Below are positions 16,734-25,989 of a DNA stretch of 64,000 nucleotides, in pieces. The translations under genes were made by a program, and so were the position numbers. The stretch covers positions 1-64,000 of the forward strand of contig NZ_AUGI01000039.1 of NCBI RefSeq assembly GCF_000422585.1, read 5' to 3'. How positions within the stretch are numbered: position 1 is the first letter of the stretch; each line of letters opens with the position of its first letter. Source of the DNA: Hugenholtzia roseola DSM 9546 (GTDB lineage: Bacteria; Bacteroidota; Bacteroidia; Cytophagales; Bernardetiaceae). The notes below the pieces were generated by a model, which saw nothing but the letters and a program-made list of their open reading frames with translations, was not told the DNA's origin and searched no databases.

Positions 16734-18089
16734 CTATTTCGAGCCTAACTTCAAACCTGCAAACGAAAAGAGGAAAGGCAACAAAAACGTGCCTGCCATT
16801 GCGCCATAATAAATGCCATTGCTTGGGTTTGATGTGCCGATAAATACAAGTCCGATAAAACCGATGATGATACCCAAAAGCGGTGTCCACCAAAAGGCGC
16901 AACCTGCATTTGTGCCATTGGCAGCCACTCCCCAAGCCACAAAAAAGTTTAATAGCAAGCCTGCCATTAAAATAATGCCGCCAATCATAATGCTCATCTG
17001 CGCATTGACGTGTTGCGTCTGAATCAGGCGTTCGATGGCTTCGGTATATTTTCCCTTGTGTAAATCTTTTTCCAAAAGCATTTCATCTTCGGCACTAAGC
17101 CCTGTTTCGATGCTACTCTCCAAAGTAGGCGGCTCGGCAGGGGCAAAAGGCGTGCTATAATAATTGATGCGAATGGCAGTTGAAAGGTCGTAAGCGTTTT
17201 CGTCTTCAAAACCGTCGCTGGTGATGATGGAAATAGGAGCTTGCCATTTGCGCGGCTGCGCCAAAAACTGTTCTATTTTTTGGGCTTCTTCGTCTGAAAA
17301 CCAACCTGCTTCGTCTTTCAGATGCGTGCCGATAAAAGGCGTGAGGTTGTGGGGCGGCAAATCAGGGCTAAGGGCGCGTGCCATCAGGTCGGCTGCGCCT
17401 TCGAGGGTTAGAAAAAGGTAATCTTCGGGCTTTATTTCCTCACTGGTAAGTTTTTCCAAAGCCAAAAGGCGTTTGGTTAGGAAAGCGAAAGTTTCGGGTT
17501 TGAATAGGCTACTTTGCAAATCAGAAGAAAAAGCAACTGCCACAGTCGCGCCTTTGCTGCCATTGGCGCGAAAACCGTTGGCGACATTGCCCGAAACAGT
17601 GCCTGTTTCAGCACCCGTTACCACGATAGCAATACACTTCTGGCGGTCTATCAAATCCTGCGCTTCCTTCAAGGCGTTATCGCTGCTGGAAGCAAGTTGG
17701 GTTTTGATAAGATAGTCAGTAGATTGATAAAATAAATCTAACTTTTGTGTCAAAGGATTTGTATAAGCAGTATCAGGCGAAATGCTGCCTTTTGTAGAAA
17801 AATAAGTAGTAAGCGGAATATTTTTGAGCGTGCTATCTCCGCTGCCCTGCCTTGAAGATTCGTTCAGAATTTGGTCGAAGGCAGGATTGCCCATGTTCTG
17901 CATCATTTCTTGTATCGCTACCGAGAGGCTATCCATCAGCCTTTTATCGTCGTTTTGCGCTTTGAGAAGCGAAGGATAAGAGAAGGCAAAGAAAAATACG
18001 ATAGAAAGAGTGAAAGCCCAAAATGGCATTGGCTTGCTACAATTTTGCGCCTGTGTGGGTTTCTTTTTCTTTTGTTGGGTCTGATTCAT
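16734..18089 (-). CDS. Membrane protein with a TPM-like periplasmic domain
   Basis: The 451-residue product has an N-terminal signal or membrane helix (FWAFTLSIVFFFAFSYPSLL, about residues 22-42) and a large outside region. Three hydrophobic helices follow at the C-terminus (about 365-450: MSIMIGGIILMAGLLLNFFV, TPLLGIIIGFIGLVFIG, GAMAGTFLLPFLFSFAG). The middle segment DEAGWFSDEEAQKIEQFLAQPRKWQAPISIITSD resembles a TPM domain, a fold of photosystem-repair and membrane-protein quality-control proteins. This assignment is only by eye. I use the ATG at 18089; the upstream in-frame extension is unlike a protein start. It lies 180 bases after the MarR-family gene and may be co-transcribed with it. 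Confidence 0.6.
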   Translation of the reverse strand: MNQTQQKKKKPTQAQNCSKPMPFWAFTLSIVFFFAFSYPSLLKAQNDDKRLMDSLSVAIQEMMQNMGNPAFDQILNESSRQGSGDSTLKNIPLTTYFSTKGSISPDTAYTNPLTQKLDLFYQSTDYLIKTQLASSSDNALKEAQDLIDRQKCIAIVVTGAETGTVSGNVANGFRANGSKGATVAVAFSSDLQSSLFKPETFAFLTKRLLALEKLTSEEIKPEDYLFLTLEGAADLMARALSPDLPPHNLTPFIGTHLKDEAGWFSDEEAQKIEQFLAQPRKWQAPISIITSDGFEDENAYDLSTAIRINYYSTPFAPAEPPTLESSIETGLSAEDEMLLEKDLHKGKYTEAIERLIQTQHVNAQMSIMIGGIILMAGLLLNFFVAWGVAANGTNAGCAFWWTPLLGIIIGFIGLVFIGTSNPSNGIYYGAMAGTFLLPFLFSFAGLKLGSK

Positions 18090-18269
18090 ATAGTTTTGAT
18101 GCAATAAGTGGAAAATAAGCAAAGGCATACAAAAATTGCCCTGCGCAAAAATCGCTCTTTTGAAAGAGATAAGAGAAACAATCGTAAAAATAGAAAAAAA
18201 ATGAAAGATAACGAACTGCACGCGCATTTTTTACCGCCCAAGCAGCATAAAAAAGCAAATCTTTGTGCT

Positions 18270-18998
18270 TTATAGGGCAGCAAGCAATTTGTCTATACCA
18301 GCGAGCGAGTCTTCCGATTCTTTGGCAGTAGTTGTGGCTTGTTGATTAAAATAAAGGTGAAAATCATGTAATTTTTGTAATAAATAAACCAACTGCTTTT
18401 TTTCGGCTTGTGCCAATCCTGCACCCAAAAGCACCCCAACTTTCTGCATGCGCTCTACGTGTGTAAAAAACGCCTCTCTGCCTTTGGGGGTGAGCAAGAG
18501 TTGCTTCTTGCGCTTATCTTGTAGGTGCGCTGCTTCGGTAATGAAGTTATTTTTTTGTAGTCTTTTCAAAATTTCTATACCTGTCGTCTTTTCATGCACA
18601 TGTTCACTTATGAGTTCGGTCTTGCTGATTTGTTTTTGCTGCAACTGCGCATTGAGAAGCGTCCCTAAATAAGTAAAGTCGTCTATGCTATAAAAATCGC
18701 TATTTTCTAACGCTATCTTCACATAATTTTTCATATAACGATTTAAAAGTCCCAGATACTTGCCTATAATCGTATCTAAGGTTTCCCCCCCGAAAGTTGG
18801 GGGCGAACTTTTTTCTTGCGCCTCCACTGTGGCTTGTGGCTCTGCCTGTATTTCCGCTTTTTCTTGCGGCTGCATCAAAATCCAGTTTGCAAAATGCGTC
18901 AGGTCTTTTGGCTCAAAATCTGTCCCTTGTGCTGCCTGCTGCTCTTTTTCGTACTGCTGCAAAGCCGATAAAATTTGTTTTAGAAAGTCGTAGGACAT
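18270..18998 (-). CDS. MarR-family winged-helix regulator
   Basis: The 242-residue product contains a MarR-type winged helix in its second half (about 105-200). The recognition segment is KTELISEHVHEKTTGIEILKRLQKNNFI, and the wing is DKRKKQLLLTPKGREAFFTHVERMQ. The Lys/Arg-rich DKR(K)K-L-LT wing is diagnostic. The N-terminal 80 residues are an unrecognised, Gln/Glu-rich extension with a low-complexity stretch. It is transcribed toward the TPM-like gene, and its upstream region is the 58-bp tandem array, an unusual position for an operator. Ligand and targets are unknown. Confidence 0.82.
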   Translation of the reverse strand: MSYDFLKQILSALQQYEKEQQAAQGTDFEPKDLTHFANWILMQPQEKAEIQAEPQATVEAQEKSSPPTFGGETLDTIIGKYLGLLNRYMKNYVKIALENSDFYSIDDFTYLGTLLNAQLQQKQISKTELISEHVHEKTTGIEILKRLQKNNFITEAAHLQDKRKKQLLLTPKGREAFFTHVERMQKVGVLLGAGLAQAEKKQLVYLLQKLHDFHLYFNQQATTTAKESEDSLAGIDKLLAAL

Positions 18999-19023
18999 GC
19001 CTTTTTGAAGTGCTAATGATTGG

Positions 19024-19440
19024 GAAATGATTTTTTGGTCATTTGTGAGGACACAAACAACGGCGAAGAAATGATTTTTTAGTCATTTGTGGGACACAAA
19101 CAACGGCGAACAAACAACGGTGATTGAAATGATTTTTTGGTCATTTGTGGGAGACAAACAACGGCGAACAAACAACGGTGATTGAAATGATTTTTTGGTC
19201 ATTTGTGGGAGACAAACAACGGCGAACAAACAACGGTGATTGAAATGATTTTTTGGTCATTTGTGGGAGACAAACAACGGCGAACAAACAACGGTGATTG
19301 AAATGATTTTTTGGTCATTTGTGAGGACACAAACAACGGCGAACAAACAACGGTGATTGAAATGATTTTTTGGTCATTTGTGAGGACACAAACAACGGCG
19401 AACAAACAACGGCGAACAAACAATAGCGAACAAACAACGA
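19024..19440. repeat. 58-bp tandem repeat array, about seven units
   Basis: Units start with AAATGATTTTTTGGTC at about 19025, 19068, 19127, 19185, 19243, 19301 and 19360, so the last five are spaced by 58, 58, 58 and 59 bases. Each has a short hairpin (TTTGTG, GGA or AGGA, CACAAA; in several units shortened to TTTGT/ACAAA). This is followed by AACAACGGCGAACAAACAACGGTGATTG in two pieces. Units are nearly identical. Reading frames through it (for example on the minus strand at 19199-19474) are repeat artefacts. With the inverted repeat next to it, it fills the 514-base gap between the MarR gene and the receptor gene. Confidence 0.9.
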
Positions 19441-19442
19441 AT

Positions 19443-19500
19443 AAGAGTCTTGACAAGTTAGAATTTAACACCATTAGAAAAGACGCTTGACAAGACTCTT
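19443..19500 (-). terminator. Inverted repeat, possible terminator of the TonB receptor gene
   Basis: AAGAGTCTTGACAAG at 19443 and CTTGACAAGACTCTT at 19486 pair over 15 bases with one mismatch. The loop holds TTAGAATTTAACACCATTAG, a relic of a MITE end. It lies just after the receptor stop at 19513 on the minus strand but lacks a long T run. Confidence 0.45.
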
Positions 19501-19512
19501 GGGGTTCGAAGT

Positions 19513-22044
19513 TTAAAACTCCAAAATAAAGCCAATAGTTGGCAAAACAGAAGGCTCTTGGTCGTCTAAGATAAAAGGAATGGCGTTAGAACCGTCGTTG
19601 CGTAAGGGCTGCCCGTCGGTAGTCGCAAAGCCTGTATTATCGGCATTTCGCTCAAAGGTATAGCGCGGCAGTGCAGGCGTGGCTTGTACAAAGGCGTTGG
19701 TTACATCAAAATAAAGGTCAAAGGTAAAGCGATTGAAGTTCCATTTTTTATCAATTCTAAAATCAAATTGACTAAAATTGCCCAATCTTTCACTATTGAG
19801 GCGTGTAAAATCGAGCGTTCCCCTGCCTGTGAGTAGATAGTTGCGTTGGGAGGTAGCCAAATCAAAGGGCGTGAAGGGTGCGCCTGCGGCAAAGCGGTAT
19901 TTGAGTCCCATTTCCCAGCCCTTGCCGAATTTGCGCCCTAAAATTGCCGAAATGAGGTGGCGATTGTCCCAAGCCGAAGCGACAAAGCGATTATCTAACC
20001 CTGCAAATTCGCTTCTAACAAAGGTATAAGAAAAGACGGCGAAAATATTTTTGGTGAGTTTCTGTTGGAAGAAAAATTCCAACCCGTAGGCGCGTCCTTT
20101 GCCGATACTGTTAATTTGCTCGTTCCCGATTGCACCAAAATCGCCCCCCTGATTTGCCAAAGAGATGCCGTCGCGCACCGAAACAGGATAATTTTGATAA
20201 TCTTTGTAGAAACCTTCTAAGGTAAATCTTGTACTTTCGCGTGGCGAAAATTCCAATCCTGCTACATAGTGCGTAGATTGCACATATTTGGCATCACGAT
20301 TGACAAAATCGCCGTTTTCATCTTTGAAGCCCAAAATGGTATAAATCGGAATCTTGAAATAACGCCCCACAGAGGCACTGACCGTCCATTTATCGGAAGC
20401 CAAATAGGAAAGTGAAAGGCGTGGCGAAAGCGTTTCGAGCGGATTATTGCCCGTATCGGTAAAGGAGTTCATATCTGTTCTTAGACCAAATGAAACACCT
20501 AATCTATTTTGTATAAAATTGCGAGAGAGTTGAAAAAATCCGCCATAACGAAAAAAGTCTATTTGGGTATTGAAATTTGAGCTAAGAGCAGGCTGCACAA
20601 TATTGCCCTCTTGGTCGCGAATTTCGTTGGTTAAGCGAATGAAAGCATCATTATTGAACTTGACATATTGCCCCATCAGACCATAGGCATATTTCCACTT
20701 TCCTACAAATTTATTAACATCAATACGCAACTTGTTTTCAATTTCTTGGGATTTGATGCCCAAAGTTCTGAACTCTTCCTGCCCTGTCCTGCGGTCTTGG
20801 AATTGGTCTAATTGGTTGTCAAACATATTTCTACTCAAAGCCACATTGATAAAACCGTTGTTTATCAGGCGTTTGAGGGCGAAACCTGTGGTGTAGTTCC
20901 ATTGGTTGATGCTGGGGTTTGAACGCAAGATGTATTCATTTTCGGGCGTGCTTTCCTTTGGCACACCAAAAGTAAATTCGTCGATTGCCCCTACGCCAAT
21001 CGCCGTTAGGGTTGTTTTGGCATCTATCTGGTGGGTTACTTTATACTGAAAGTCCCAATAATTAGGGCGGATAGGCAAATCTAAGGCAGCAAATAAAAGT
21101 TGCAGATACGAACGCCGCGCCGAAGCCAAGACGGTAGTTTTTTTGCCGATAGGCGTTTCGAAAGTAGTGGCTAATTCTGTTCCGCTTAGGCGAATGTTGC
21201 CCTGAAACCGCTCTCGATTGCCCTCTCTTTGTTTAAATTGGAAGACGGAGGCTAAGGCATTGTCGTATCGCGCCTCGAAAGCACTCGAACTAAGGGTTAC
21301 ATCTTCAATAAAGGAAACATTCAAAATCCCTGTGGGACCGCCTGCGCTGCCTTGCGTCGCAAAGTGATTGATAGTTGGAATTTCTATTCCATCTAAATAA
21401 TAAACATTTTCGTTGGGTGCGCCCCCTCTGATGATAATGTCGTTGCGAAAAGCACCTGTCCCCGAAGTGCCTGCGACACCCGGTAGGGCTTGTACTACAC
21501 GCGAGATGTCGAAATTGCCCCCAGGGTTGCTCCTGATTTCCTCTGTCGTTAGGGTTTGGATAGAAAGTGGCGTTTCTATGCTGGCACTTGAAGCCGTCGT
21601 TGCGCGTTTTGCCACAATTTCCACTTCATTTAAGGTAGAATCTTCTTCGGAAAGTTCAAAGGCAAGAAAATTGGCGTTTCCCGTCGTAACAACGACGTTG
21701 TATTTGGTCTGTGGCAAATAGCCCACAAAAGAAGCCTTGATATTTTGGCTGCCGATAGGTAGTTGGAGCGAAAACCGCCCTTCTATATCCGTAACCGTTC
21801 CGATAAGGGGATTGCTATTTTCTACCGTTACGGAAACGCCGATAAGCGGCTCTTGTGTTTTTTTGTCTAATACTTTGCCCAAAATTTTGCCCTGACGTAG
21901 TTTCTCTGTTTGATTTTCTGGCTGCTTTTGTGCCTCTTCTGTTGTATTTTCTTGTGCTAAAAGCGGAAATTGAAGCATCAGCAAGAAAAAGAGCTTTAAA
22001 AAACCCAAGCCAAAATTGGGGAATCGTATAAATCGTACCGACAT
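19513..22044 (-). CDS. TonB-dependent outer-membrane receptor
   Basis: The 843-residue product has a signal peptide (FGLGFLKLFFLLMLQFPLLAQ, cleavage near residue 31), a carboxypeptidase-regulatory-like domain (about 52-145), a plug domain (about 155-265; TPLSIQTLTTEEIRSNPGGNFDISRVVQALPGV, then IIIRGGAPNENVYYLDGIEIP) and a barrel ending in GFILEF with a C-terminal Phe. The order is that of Bacteroidota receptors for energy-dependent uptake of siderophores, cofactors or glycans. No SusD-like partner is adjacent, so glycan uptake is unlikely. The ligand is unknown. Confidence 0.9.
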   Translation of the reverse strand: MSVRFIRFPNFGLGFLKLFFLLMLQFPLLAQENTTEEAQKQPENQTEKLRQGKILGKVLDKKTQEPLIGVSVTVENSNPLIGTVTDIEGRFSLQLPIGSQNIKASFVGYLPQTKYNVVVTTGNANFLAFELSEEDSTLNEVEIVAKRATTASSASIETPLSIQTLTTEEIRSNPGGNFDISRVVQALPGVAGTSGTGAFRNDIIIRGGAPNENVYYLDGIEIPTINHFATQGSAGGPTGILNVSFIEDVTLSSSAFEARYDNALASVFQFKQREGNRERFQGNIRLSGTELATTFETPIGKKTTVLASARRSYLQLLFAALDLPIRPNYWDFQYKVTHQIDAKTTLTAIGVGAIDEFTFGVPKESTPENEYILRSNPSINQWNYTTGFALKRLINNGFINVALSRNMFDNQLDQFQDRRTGQEEFRTLGIKSQEIENKLRIDVNKFVGKWKYAYGLMGQYVKFNNDAFIRLTNEIRDQEGNIVQPALSSNFNTQIDFFRYGGFFQLSRNFIQNRLGVSFGLRTDMNSFTDTGNNPLETLSPRLSLSYLASDKWTVSASVGRYFKIPIYTILGFKDENGDFVNRDAKYVQSTHYVAGLEFSPRESTRFTLEGFYKDYQNYPVSVRDGISLANQGGDFGAIGNEQINSIGKGRAYGLEFFFQQKLTKNIFAVFSYTFVRSEFAGLDNRFVASAWDNRHLISAILGRKFGKGWEMGLKYRFAAGAPFTPFDLATSQRNYLLTGRGTLDFTRLNSERLGNFSQFDFRIDKKWNFNRFTFDLYFDVTNAFVQATPALPRYTFERNADNTGFATTDGQPLRNDGSNAIPFILDDQEPSVLPTIGFILEF

Positions 22045-22179
22045 ACAAAGTGAATTAGGGTTAGAAATGAAGTTTTTAATACGAAAACGTACCGAATAGG
22101 CATTTTCAAGTACAATAACATACTTTTTTGAAAAAGGTTTTGAGAATTTTAGAAAAAAATGAGTTTGTGGGGAAAGGGT

Positions 22180-22350
22180 AGGTGAGGTTTTGTTCTAAAA
22201 GTCAGGCACGAATGTAGGGACAAGGTATTGCCTTATCCGCAGTGAGATGGGAGTAAAAAGGCTTTTCAGACCTAAATAGGTTTCAACCCAAATTTTATTT
22301 CGCTTCAAATTTGACAATACAAGACTTTGCAGAGAACTTAACCTTGTTAG
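22180..22350 (+). repeat. MITE family A, diverged copy
   Basis: It keeps the core (GGACAAGGTA, T, TGCCTTATCC, about 22218-22238), the GCAGTGAGATGG block, CTTTTCAGACC, AAATTTTATTTCGCTTCAAATTTGAC in part, and the right end AGAACTTAACCTTGTTAG. It lies in the 493-base gap between the divergent receptor and phosphatase genes. The rest of the gap holds no gene and no clear promoter. Confidence 0.65.
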
Positions 22351-22537
22351 GTTTGGAATAAAGTCCGTTGCAAAAAATAGGTTTTACACTCAAAATAAAT
22401 AAGGGTTAGCCCTTATTACTTCAAAAAAAACAAAGAAAATATATTCCGAAAAGAATCATTTTTATTTTTTTAAGAGAAAACGCCGTATATTACCAGCCTC
22501 ATTTCTACTTCGTTAGCTCGCTTGTTTATTTTGCAGT

Positions 22538-24766
22538 ATGATTATGAAAACATCTTCCTCTTATTTTTGCCTTTTGTTTTTTTCTCTAACTTGGCTTTTT
22601 ATCTTTGTTGCAAAGGGTCAGGATATTATGCTATCAGACAAAGAAAAGAGCATAGAATTAGGCAAAGAAGTTGCTTTTTTTATAGATAGTACAAATCAAA
22701 TTTCTAATCTTTTAGAGCTTGAAAAAGAAATTGCCGCTGGAAATCTTGCATTTTCACGCCAAAGTCGTCAGATTCTAAACTTAGGCAACCTCAAAGCTAC
22801 TGTTTGGCTGCGGCTTGAAGTCGAGGTCAGGACTCCTGCCGAATGGGTTTTGGAATTAGATGCTCCTCTTTTAGATTACCTCGAATTTTACGCGCCCAGT
22901 GAGCAAGGGCATTATCTTATCAAAGAGATGGGTGCTTACTATCCTTTTTCCCAACGTTTTCTCAAAGTAACAAGCTATATTTTGCCACTGCACAAGGAAG
23001 TAGGCAAGCGCGTGTATTATCTCAAAATAAAAAGCGATTTCCCGCTCGAACTGCCGCTTACTGTTAGCACCCAAGATAAGTTTTTAGAAGAGAATCATAA
23101 AAAAGACCTCTTCTTTGGCATGTATGCAGGGTTTATGTTGAGCATGTTGCTCTATTATTTTTTCCTATTCCTACGGCTTGGCGACAAAAGTTATCTTTAT
23201 TACGCACTCTATATCAGTTTGGCGGTAGTTTTCTACCTACACCTTTTTGGATATTCCTTCGAGATTTTATGGGCAAACCGTCCGATAATCAATTTTTACA
23301 CCCCTACGATGTCTTGTGTCTTGGTTACTGTTGTCATGATTTTATCGTCTGATTTTTTGGAAAGTAAAAAAAATACCCCTATGCTACATAAGGGTTATTA
23401 CATTTTTGGATTTCTTTTTTTTCTAATTATCCTTATCAACCTAAGCGGGAATTTTTCTCTGGCTGCCCCGCCCTCACAAACTATTGCCTTGCTGGGTTTG
23501 CTTTATACACTAACCGTCGGTATTGTAGGCTATTGGAAAGGAAATAAAACGGCACGCTTTTTCATTTTAGCTTGGTCTTTTTATGGAGTGAGTGCGATTA
23601 TTTTCATCTTAAAGGTACAAGCCGTTTTGTCTTCTAATATCTTTACCAAATATTCTATTGTCTGGGGTTCGGCTTCTACTACCATTCTCTTAGCCTTTGC
23701 CTTAGCAGATAAAATTTACGTTTTGCGAAAAGAAAAAGGCAAAATAGAGCAAGATTTAATTCTCTCTTTACAAGAAAATGAAAAATTGGTGCAGGAAAAA
23801 AATAAGGATTTAGAAAGACAAGTGCATATACGCACCGAAGAACTGCAACAAGTGAATGACGAACTGCATAGCACACTCGAATTTGTGCAAACCCAAAAAG
23901 AAGAATTAGAACACGCACACCAAAGGCAGGCAGAAACCCTACACCAATTAGACCAACAAAGCCGAAAAGTAGCCAAGCACAATCAGGACATGCTTGCCAG
24001 CATCAACTATGGCAAAAGGATTCAGGAGGCGATGCTACCTTTCGAGTATCGTTTTGAGAGTATCTTTGGTCAAGATAATTTTTTTGTTCTTTATCAGCCG
24101 CGTGACGTTGTTTCAGGGGACTTTTATTGGCTACATCAGTTGCAAAAAGATGATAAAAAAATGACCTTTGTCGCCATTTTAGACTGCACAGGGCATGGCG
24201 TGCCGGGTGCTTTTATGTCTATGATAGGCAATCAACTTTTGTATAATTTGGTGGAAAGTGAAAACTTAGTCCTGCCAAACCAGATACTAACGCGCCTCAA
24301 TCAGGAAGTCAAGCGAGTCTTGAAACAAGATGCTACCCAGAACCGCGATGGCATGGATGCTGCCCTAATTGCTCTCAATTGGGAAAAAAGAGAACTTCAA
24401 TATGCAGGTGCAATGATTTCGCTTTTCTATGTATCCCCAGAAGGCATAGCAGAATTAAAGGCTACCAAACAAAGTATCGGTGGATGGCAGAAGCGCGAAA
24501 TTCCTTTTGAGATGCAAACCCTTTCCTTTGAAACAGACTTGCAATTATGGCTCGCCACAGACGGCTTTCAAGACCAATTTGGAGGCAAGGACTACCGTAA
24601 ATTTATGAAAAAACGACTCAAAGAACTGCTCTTTGAAATTAGAGGAGAAAAGGGAAGCACACAAAAAATGATTCTGACGCAAACACTACAAAATTGGATT
24701 AGTGAAGGGCGTGAGGCAAAACAAACAGACGACATTACAATTATAGGAATCAATTTGAGGCACTAA
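22538..24766 (+). CDS. 7TMR-DISM receptor with SpoIIE-type (PP2C) phosphatase domain
   Basis: The 742-residue product combines a signal peptide (about 1-27), an extracellular 7TMR-DISM-type sensing domain (about 45-175, with ATVWLRLEVEV and YYLKIKSDFPLELPLTV) and seven membrane helices (about 190-387). A coiled coil (about 390-485) and a cytoplasmic PP2C/SpoIIE phosphatase domain (about 510-742) follow. The phosphatase shows FFVLYQPRDVVSGDFYW, then AILDCTGHGVPGAFMSMIG, and DDITIIGINL at the end; these Asp residues bind the metal ions. Such proteins usually dephosphorylate an anti-sigma antagonist, but no partner gene is adjacent. A start three codons later (MKTSSSY) is also possible. The architecture is common in Cytophagales. 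Confidence 0.93.
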   Translation: MIMKTSSSYFCLLFFSLTWLFIFVAKGQDIMLSDKEKSIELGKEVAFFIDSTNQISNLLELEKEIAAGNLAFSRQSRQILNLGNLKATVWLRLEVEVRTPAEWVLELDAPLLDYLEFYAPSEQGHYLIKEMGAYYPFSQRFLKVTSYILPLHKEVGKRVYYLKIKSDFPLELPLTVSTQDKFLEENHKKDLFFGMYAGFMLSMLLYYFFLFLRLGDKSYLYYALYISLAVVFYLHLFGYSFEILWANRPIINFYTPTMSCVLVTVVMILSSDFLESKKNTPMLHKGYYIFGFLFFLIILINLSGNFSLAAPPSQTIALLGLLYTLTVGIVGYWKGNKTARFFILAWSFYGVSAIIFILKVQAVLSSNIFTKYSIVWGSASTTILLAFALADKIYVLRKEKGKIEQDLILSLQENEKLVQEKNKDLERQVHIRTEELQQVNDELHSTLEFVQTQKEELEHAHQRQAETLHQLDQQSRKVAKHNQDMLASINYGKRIQEAMLPFEYRFESIFGQDNFFVLYQPRDVVSGDFYWLHQLQKDDKKMTFVAILDCTGHGVPGAFMSMIGNQLLYNLVESENLVLPNQILTRLNQEVKRVLKQDATQNRDGMDAALIALNWEKRELQYAGAMISLFYVSPEGIAELKATKQSIGGWQKREIPFEMQTLSFETDLQLWLATDGFQDQFGGKDYRKFMKKRLKELLFEIRGEKGSTQKMILTQTLQNWISEGREAKQTDDITIIGINLRH

Positions 24767-24803
24767 ATCGCCCACAGACACCCCAAAAACCGCCCCAAAA
24801 AGG

Positions 24804-25214
24804 CTACACCGTCATAAAAATCGCAAAAAGGGCAATAAGAAAATAGGTAGTAAGGGTTGCAGCACCCGCATAGTCTTGTGCTACGCGCTGCCCAAAAAAT
24901 AGCATCAGCAGGCTAAGTGCCGAAAGGAAAAAGCCCATTTGCAAAAGCCAAAGGTTACTTTTTTCTACCAAAACCAGCACCGTTCCGATAGCCGAAAAAC
25001 CGCCTGCCGCTATTTCTATCAGCGTAATAATGCCCAAGAGCAAAGGCACAAAGGAGCGAAGAAAAGTCTTCGAAAAATGCCCTTCCAACCAAGAAAGATT
25101 GCCCTGCCATTGAAAAACTTTGTCTAATCCAGACTGTAAAAAAAGAATGGCGAAGAAAATACCTGCCAAAAGGCTTATCAACAGTTTTGGGTCGGAAAAG
25201 AGAAAGTCGAGCAT
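24804..25214 (-). CDS. DoxX-like small membrane protein
   Basis: The 136-residue product has four membrane helices and a DoxX-like N-terminus (LISLLAGIFFAILFLQSGLDKVFQW, with the characteristic F-x-x-S-G-x-x-K). Members of the family are quinone-linked or uncharacterised membrane subunits. The gene is convergent with the phosphatase gene, 37 bases apart, and its role here cannot be specified. There is no sign of an operon partner. Confidence 0.62.
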   Translation of the reverse strand: MLDFLFSDPKLLISLLAGIFFAILFLQSGLDKVFQWQGNLSWLEGHFSKTFLRSFVPLLLGIITLIEIAAGGFSAIGTVLVLVEKSNLWLLQMGFFLSALSLLMLFFGQRVAQDYAGAATLTTYFLIALFAIFMTV

Positions 25215-25250
25215 AATTTGAGAGTGTTTGAGTAGGGTATAAAAAACTTG

Positions 25251-25322
25251 TACCCCCGCCGGGAATCGAACCCAGATTTACAGTTTAGGAAACTGCCGTT
25301 CTATCCGTTGAACTACAGGGGC
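25251..25322 (-). tRNA. tRNA-Arg (CCU)
   Basis: Read on the minus strand, the gene starts GCCCCTGTAGTTCAACGG and ends GGTTCGATTCCCGGCGGGGGTA, 72 bases. The acceptor stem pairs over seven positions (two wobbles), the D loop has AACGG, and the anticodon loop is TTCCTAA, giving anticodon CCU (Arg, AGG). The T arm GGGTTCGATTCCC is standard. The CCA end is not encoded and must be added after transcription. Confidence 0.93.
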
Positions 25323-25388
25323 ATTTGAAGAAAGCAACGACTTTGAAAGTTTTTTTACGCGAACCTTAAAATTAGTCTTGAAATTGAC

Positions 25389-25943
25389 CTAATGCGAGGG
25401 GAGAAACCTTTTGAGCCAAGTTTGGGCGAGAGGCTGCCACATTTGCGCCATGAGTTCGCCCTTTGTAGCTGCCAAAGCATTGAAAACAAGCGTATTAGGG
25501 GTTACTTTCTTTTCCAAGAGGGCTTGTTTGAGTGCTTCAAGGGAAAGGGTTTTTATTCTATTTTCTGTCCCATCTTCTGCCCCATTTTCCGCAAAAGCAT
25601 CTTCCATTTGGACGGTAACTAATTTTCGCTCAAAAAGGGAAAGCTCGAAATCTTTTTCAATTTGGCGCATCAGAGCCACAGAAGAATCTATGGCACAGCC
25701 ACTAACGGCTACCACACGCTCCTCCACCGAAAGCACAATTATCCGCGCATAAAGCACAGACCAAGAAGCGACAAGCGGCTTGCCATGTGTCTGCCATTGG
25801 GCTACAAAATGCGTGAGCCGCGCTTCTAATTCAAGTAGTTGGGCTTCCGAAAAAGGCTTTGTACTTTGATAAATCCAAATACGTGCCTGCTCCGAATGGG
25901 CTTCGAAAGTAGGGGCGGCAATAGACGACAACGATTGAATCAT
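25389..25943 (-). CDS. Conserved Bacteroidota hypothetical protein
   Basis: The 184-residue product has the recognisable core ARIWIYQSTKPFSEAQLLELEARLTHFVAQWQTHGKPL and VVAVSGCAIDSSVALMRQIEKDF, conserved across Bacteroidota. Database entries of this family are sometimes labelled as ABC-transporter ATPase, but no Walker motifs are present here. The conserved Cys in SGCAIDSS and the W-x-x-HG motif suggest an enzyme or a fold with a functional Cys, with no proven role. I start it at the ATG at 25943; a TTG eleven codons earlier is less likely. A MITE remnant lies just upstream. Confidence 0.7.
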   Translation of the reverse strand: MIQSLSSIAAPTFEAHSEQARIWIYQSTKPFSEAQLLELEARLTHFVAQWQTHGKPLVASWSVLYARIIVLSVEERVVAVSGCAIDSSVALMRQIEKDFELSLFERKLVTVQMEDAFAENGAEDGTENRIKTLSLEALKQALLEKKVTPNTLVFNALAATKGELMAQMWQPLAQTWLKRFLPSH

Positions 25944-25989
25944 GGCAGTTTCAGTTTTCAAATAAGTTTCGTGCAAGAGTTTTAGCCAC

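Noticed and set aside
19024-19440. The 58-bp array looked at first like a CRISPR array.
   Set aside because: All parts of each unit repeat, including what would be spacers, and no cas genes are near. It is a plain tandem repeat.
19199-19474. A 91-codon minus-strand reading frame with repeated NDQKIISITVVCSPLFV.
   Set aside because: It arises from the tandem repeat and has no protein features.
25389-25943. The family is sometimes called ABC-transporter ATPase.
   Set aside because: No Walker A, signature or Walker B motif is present, so the label is not supported.
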